This document shows, piece by piece, positions 51,610 to 53,820 of a stretch of 53,820 nt of DNA (the stretch's first letter is position 1; each line of letters begins with the position of its first letter). The stretch lies in NCBI GenBank assembly GCA_018385335.1, contig JAHAZN010000068.1, forward strand, positions 1 through 53,820. Direction: 5' to 3'. The notes beneath the pieces were generated by a model. It saw only the letters and a program-made list of their open reading frames with translations, had not been told where the DNA came from and made no database searches. The translations under genes and the position numbers were made by a program. This DNA comes from Prevotella sp. (GTDB lineage: Bacteria; Bacteroidota; Bacteroidia; Bacteroidales; Bacteroidaceae).

Positions 51610-53145
51610 ATGATACTAACCTTCATTTTTTCCGTTGCCACCCTCATCATTGGAGGCGTGGTGGGATATACGCTCTTTAGGTATGGTTTGAAGAAACAAT
51701 ACCGAGCAATGTTAGAGGCTGCCGAAAAAGAGGCATCCGTCATCAAAGAGAAAAAACTCTTGGAAGTGAAAGAGAAATTTCTCAATAAGAAAAGTGAGTT
51801 GGAGAAGGAGGTGCAGACACGCAACCAACATATCCAGCAGAGTGAAAACAAACTGAAACAGCGTGAAATCTCGCTCAACCAGCGCCAGGAGGAACTGGGG
51901 CGTAGAAAGAACGATCTCGACAATCAGCAGAATCGTATCGACAACGAGAAGAAACTGTTGCAGATGCGCAGCGAAGAGCTGGAGAAGATGCAGATGAAAG
52001 AGCGTGAGAAGTTGGAAGAACTCTCAGGACTGAGTGCTGAGGAAGCTAAGCACCGCTTGGTAGAGTCGATGAAAGATGAGGCCAAGACCGACGCTCAGAG
52101 TTATATCAACGAGATTATGGACGAGGCCAAACTGAATGCCAATGCCCAAGCACGCAAGATTGTGATTCAGACCATTCAGCGTGTGGCTACTGAGACAGCC
52201 ATTGAGAACAGCGTGAGTGTCTTCCATATCGAGAACGACGAGGTGAAGGGACGTATCATCGGTCGTGAGGGTAGAAATATCCGTGCACTGGAGGCTGCCA
52301 CAGGTGTAGAGATTGTTGTTGACGATACCCCTGAAGCTATTGTTATCAGTGCTTTCGACCCCGTAAGACGTGAGGTCTGCCGCCTGGCTCTCCATCAGTT
52401 GGTAGCTGACGGACGTATCCACCCCGCACGTATCGAGGAGGTGGTGCAGAAGGTGAAGAAACAGTTGGAGAACGAGGTGATAGAGATAGGAAAACGCACG
52501 GCTATCGACCTGGGTATCCACGGTCTCCATCCCGAACTGGTGCGCATCATAGGAAAGATGAAATACCGCAGCTCATACGGACAGAATCTTCTGCAACATG
52601 CGCGTGAGACAGCCAACCTATGTGCTGTGATGGCTTCTGAATTGGGATTGAATCCTAAGAAGGCTAAGCGTGCCGGATTGTTACACGATATCGGTAAGGT
52701 GCCCGATGAGGAGAGCGAACTGCCTCATGCTCTTTATGGCGCGAAGATTGCAGAGAAATATAAGGAGAAACCCGATATCTGCAATGCTATTGGTGCACAC
52801 CATGATGAATGTGAGATGAACACCCTGCTTGCACCTATCGTGCAGATCTGTGATGCTATCAGTGGTGCCCGTCCCGGTGCCCGTCGCGAGATTGTAGAAG
52901 CCTATATCAAACGTCTCAATGACCTTGAGGCTATCGCTATGAGCTATCCTGGAGTGACAAAAACCTATGCCATCCAGGCTGGTAGAGAGTTGCGCGTGAT
53001 TGTTGGAGCCGACAAGATGGACGATGCTTCTACCGAGGCTCTGTCTGGTGAGATTGCCAACAAGATTCAGAATGAGATGACCTATCCCGGACAGGTGAAG
53101 ATTACGGTCATCCGTGAGACGCGAAGCGTGGCTTATGCCAAGTAA
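51610..53145 (+). CDS. rny: Ribonuclease Y
   Basis: 511 residues, a membrane-bound endoribonuclease that starts mRNA decay. It has an N-terminal transmembrane helix (about 3-22), a long coiled coil (about 30-160), a KH domain with [19 protein letters not shown] (about 215-235), and an HD domain with GLLHDIGKV (His359, Asp360) and AHHDE. The length is standard. It follows zapA, an arrangement that suggests shared expression. A strong terminator follows. Confidence 0.97.
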   Translation: MILTFIFSVATLIIGGVVGYTLFRYGLKKQYRAMLEAAEKEASVIKEKKLLEVKEKFLNKKSELEKEVQTRNQHIQQSENKLKQREISLNQRQEELGRRKNDLDNQQNRIDNEKKLLQMRSEELEKMQMKEREKLEELSGLSAEEAKHRLVESMKDEAKTDAQSYINEIMDEAKLNANAQARKIVIQTIQRVATETAIENSVSVFHIENDEVKGRIIGREGRNIRALEAATGVEIVVDDTPEAIVISAFDPVRREVCRLALHQLVADGRIHPARIEEVVQKVKKQLENEVIEIGKRTAIDLGIHGLHPELVRIIGKMKYRSSYGQNLLQHARETANLCAVMASELGLNPKKAKRAGLLHDIGKVPDEESELPHALYGAKIAEKYKEKPDICNAIGAHHDECEMNTLLAPIVQICDAISGARPGARREIVEAYIKRLNDLEAIAMSYPGVTKTYAIQAGRELRVIVGADKMDDASTEALSGEIANKIQNEMTYPGQVKITVIRETRSVAYAK

Positions 53146-53177
53146 GAGAAATTTTATTCCTACTTGATAATCAATGA

Positions 53178-53213
53178 TTGAGGGTGCTCTGTAGGGCACC
53201 CTCAATTTTTTTT
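53178..53213 (+). terminator. Terminator of rny
   Basis: A stem of about 10 bp (TTGAGGGTGC with GCACCCTCAA) encloses a short loop and is followed by eight T. It begins about 30 bases after the rny stop. Confidence 0.85.
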
Positions 53214-53691
53214 GCAAGGAGCACAGGAAATCCTTCTTCCTGCATCAGTGGGAGGCTGATAGACTGTTGTTCTGCTATGATCTCGTCAATGCTGCAAAAG
53301 AGATTGCGCTGTTAAACAATTCATTTTGGGTATCTTAGATGATTGGGACTAATCAAGAGCAGGTCAGCTTATAGCCTATTCTTCTCGTTATACCTCCCTA
53401 TGTTGGAGCATATAACATAATGTTAGCAAGGGAACCTCTACTGATGACACTTTGCTTTTTTATTTCTCCCCACTTTTTCCGGCAAAATAGAAGAAAAAAG
53501 GGCATTTTTGACTGGTTTTTGCCTCAAAAATGGAGCTGATTTTTCACCTTCGTGAAGGCACTTTTTAGCCATTTTTTAGCAAAAATCTTTACAGCAAAAA
53601 AGTTGCTGCAAAAAGTGTGCCAAACTACCCTCCGTTCAAAACCGTTCAAAAAATGAGCGAAAAACCCCCGTTTCGTTCAATAACCGTCCAA
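53214..53691. other. AT-rich non-coding stretch
   Basis: No plausible gene on either strand. The right half is AT-rich with runs of A and T, a CCTTC-GT-GAAGG hairpin near 53550, an AGTTGCTGCAAAAAG motif near 53601, and two copies of CCGTTCAAAA near 53630-53652. GTTCAA/TTCAATAA pieces recur up to the palindromic array. I see no terminator after 53213 and no promoter with both elements. Confidence 0.5.
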
Positions 53692-53803
53692 TAACTGCGC
53701 AGTGATATTCAATAAATCTGTGACTGGGCAGTCACTCCACCTATGACTGGGCAGTCACTCTACCTATGACTGGGCAGTCATAGGAGCATTGAACGGGCAG
53801 TCA
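53692..53803. repeat. Tandem 23-base palindromic repeat array
   Basis: Three exact copies of TGACTGGGCAGTCA start at 53721, 53744 and 53767, spaced exactly 23 bases. A degenerate copy TGAACGGGCAGTCA follows at 53790 (12 of 14 matching) and an earlier TAACTGCGCAGTGA at 53692. The arms TGACTG and CAGTCA are inverted repeats. The outer copy is a perfect palindrome around ACTGCGCAGT. Spacers between cores are 9 bases. The window ends shortly after, so the array's full length is unknown. Confidence 0.75.
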
Positions 53804-53820
53804 CAGATCGCATGAAATGA

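Noticed and set aside
53692..53803. CRISPR array
   Set aside because: The repeat core is only 14 bases, the gaps are 9 bases and similar to one another, and no cas gene is near.

Overview
The window reads as a chromosomal segment of a Bacteroidota member, most likely Prevotellaceae (Prevotella/Segatella type). The grounds are: repeated use of the phylum's promoter, TTTG about 19-20 bases ahead of TAnnTTTG; tRNA genes that do not encode CCA; phylum-restricted families (DUF4890, DUF4738, DUF4924, DUF5686, a PF09820-type ATPase remnant); and conserved gene orders such as lysS-gpsA-pgi-HAD and rfbD-prfC-Sua5-ClC-fmt-rpe. There is no CRISPR array, prophage or insertion sequence. Three tRNAs are present: Val(CAC), Ser(GGA) and Gln(CTG).

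Layout. 1-770: no intact gene, but a hairpin-rich stretch ending in a terminator and a fragment of a predicted AAA-ATPase. 772-3627 (-): L31 type B, tRNA-Val, YitT transporter-like protein, small membrane protein, flavodoxin-like reductase, N-terminally short zinc-ribbon protein. 3651-7794: divergent GH2 beta-galactosidase and two-domain SGNH esterase, probably for pectin side chains. 7833-12162 (+): dnaG, queD, queE, cardiolipin synthase. 12204-17813 (-): ATP-grasp protein, HAD protein, myo-inositol-phosphate synthase, DUF5686 outer-membrane protein. 17977-19652 (-): EamA transporter, two tRNAs and a lone helicase-associated-domain protein. 19803-24141: nadB divergent from dacB, then mutY-crcB. 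24142-24394 is an unexplained convergent gap.

24395-28732: nucleotide-sugar dehydrogenase (-), TrmO, a degenerate histidine kinase, DUF4890 (-) and a DUF4738 lipoprotein. 28759-33701 (-): lysS-gpsA-pgi-HAD. 33868-33953 (+): a well-formed candidate small RNA with its own promoter and terminator. 33977-34951 (-): ROK glucokinase. 35092-43286 (+): a long housekeeping run (LysE exporter, DUF4924, rfbD, prfC, Sua5-like, ClC, fmt, a 45-residue protein, rpe). 43312-46074: ECF sigma factor divergent from an unusual sugar-kinase/nucleotidyltransferase fusion. 46080-50053 (-): rfbA-wzc-small HAD, a capsule or exopolysaccharide operon. 50209-53145 (+): hypothetical protein, ZapB-like coiled coil, ZapA, RNase Y, then a strong terminator. 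53214-53820: AT-rich non-coding DNA ending in tandem palindromic 23-base repeats cut by the window edge.

The items most worth following are the small RNA at 33868, the kinase-pyrophosphorylase fusion at 44137, the inositol-linked ATP-grasp/HAD pair at 16291-17813, the kinase-dead-looking histidine kinase at 26605, the palindromic array at 53692, and the unexplained element at 24142. I see no clearly new multi-gene defence or mobile system.
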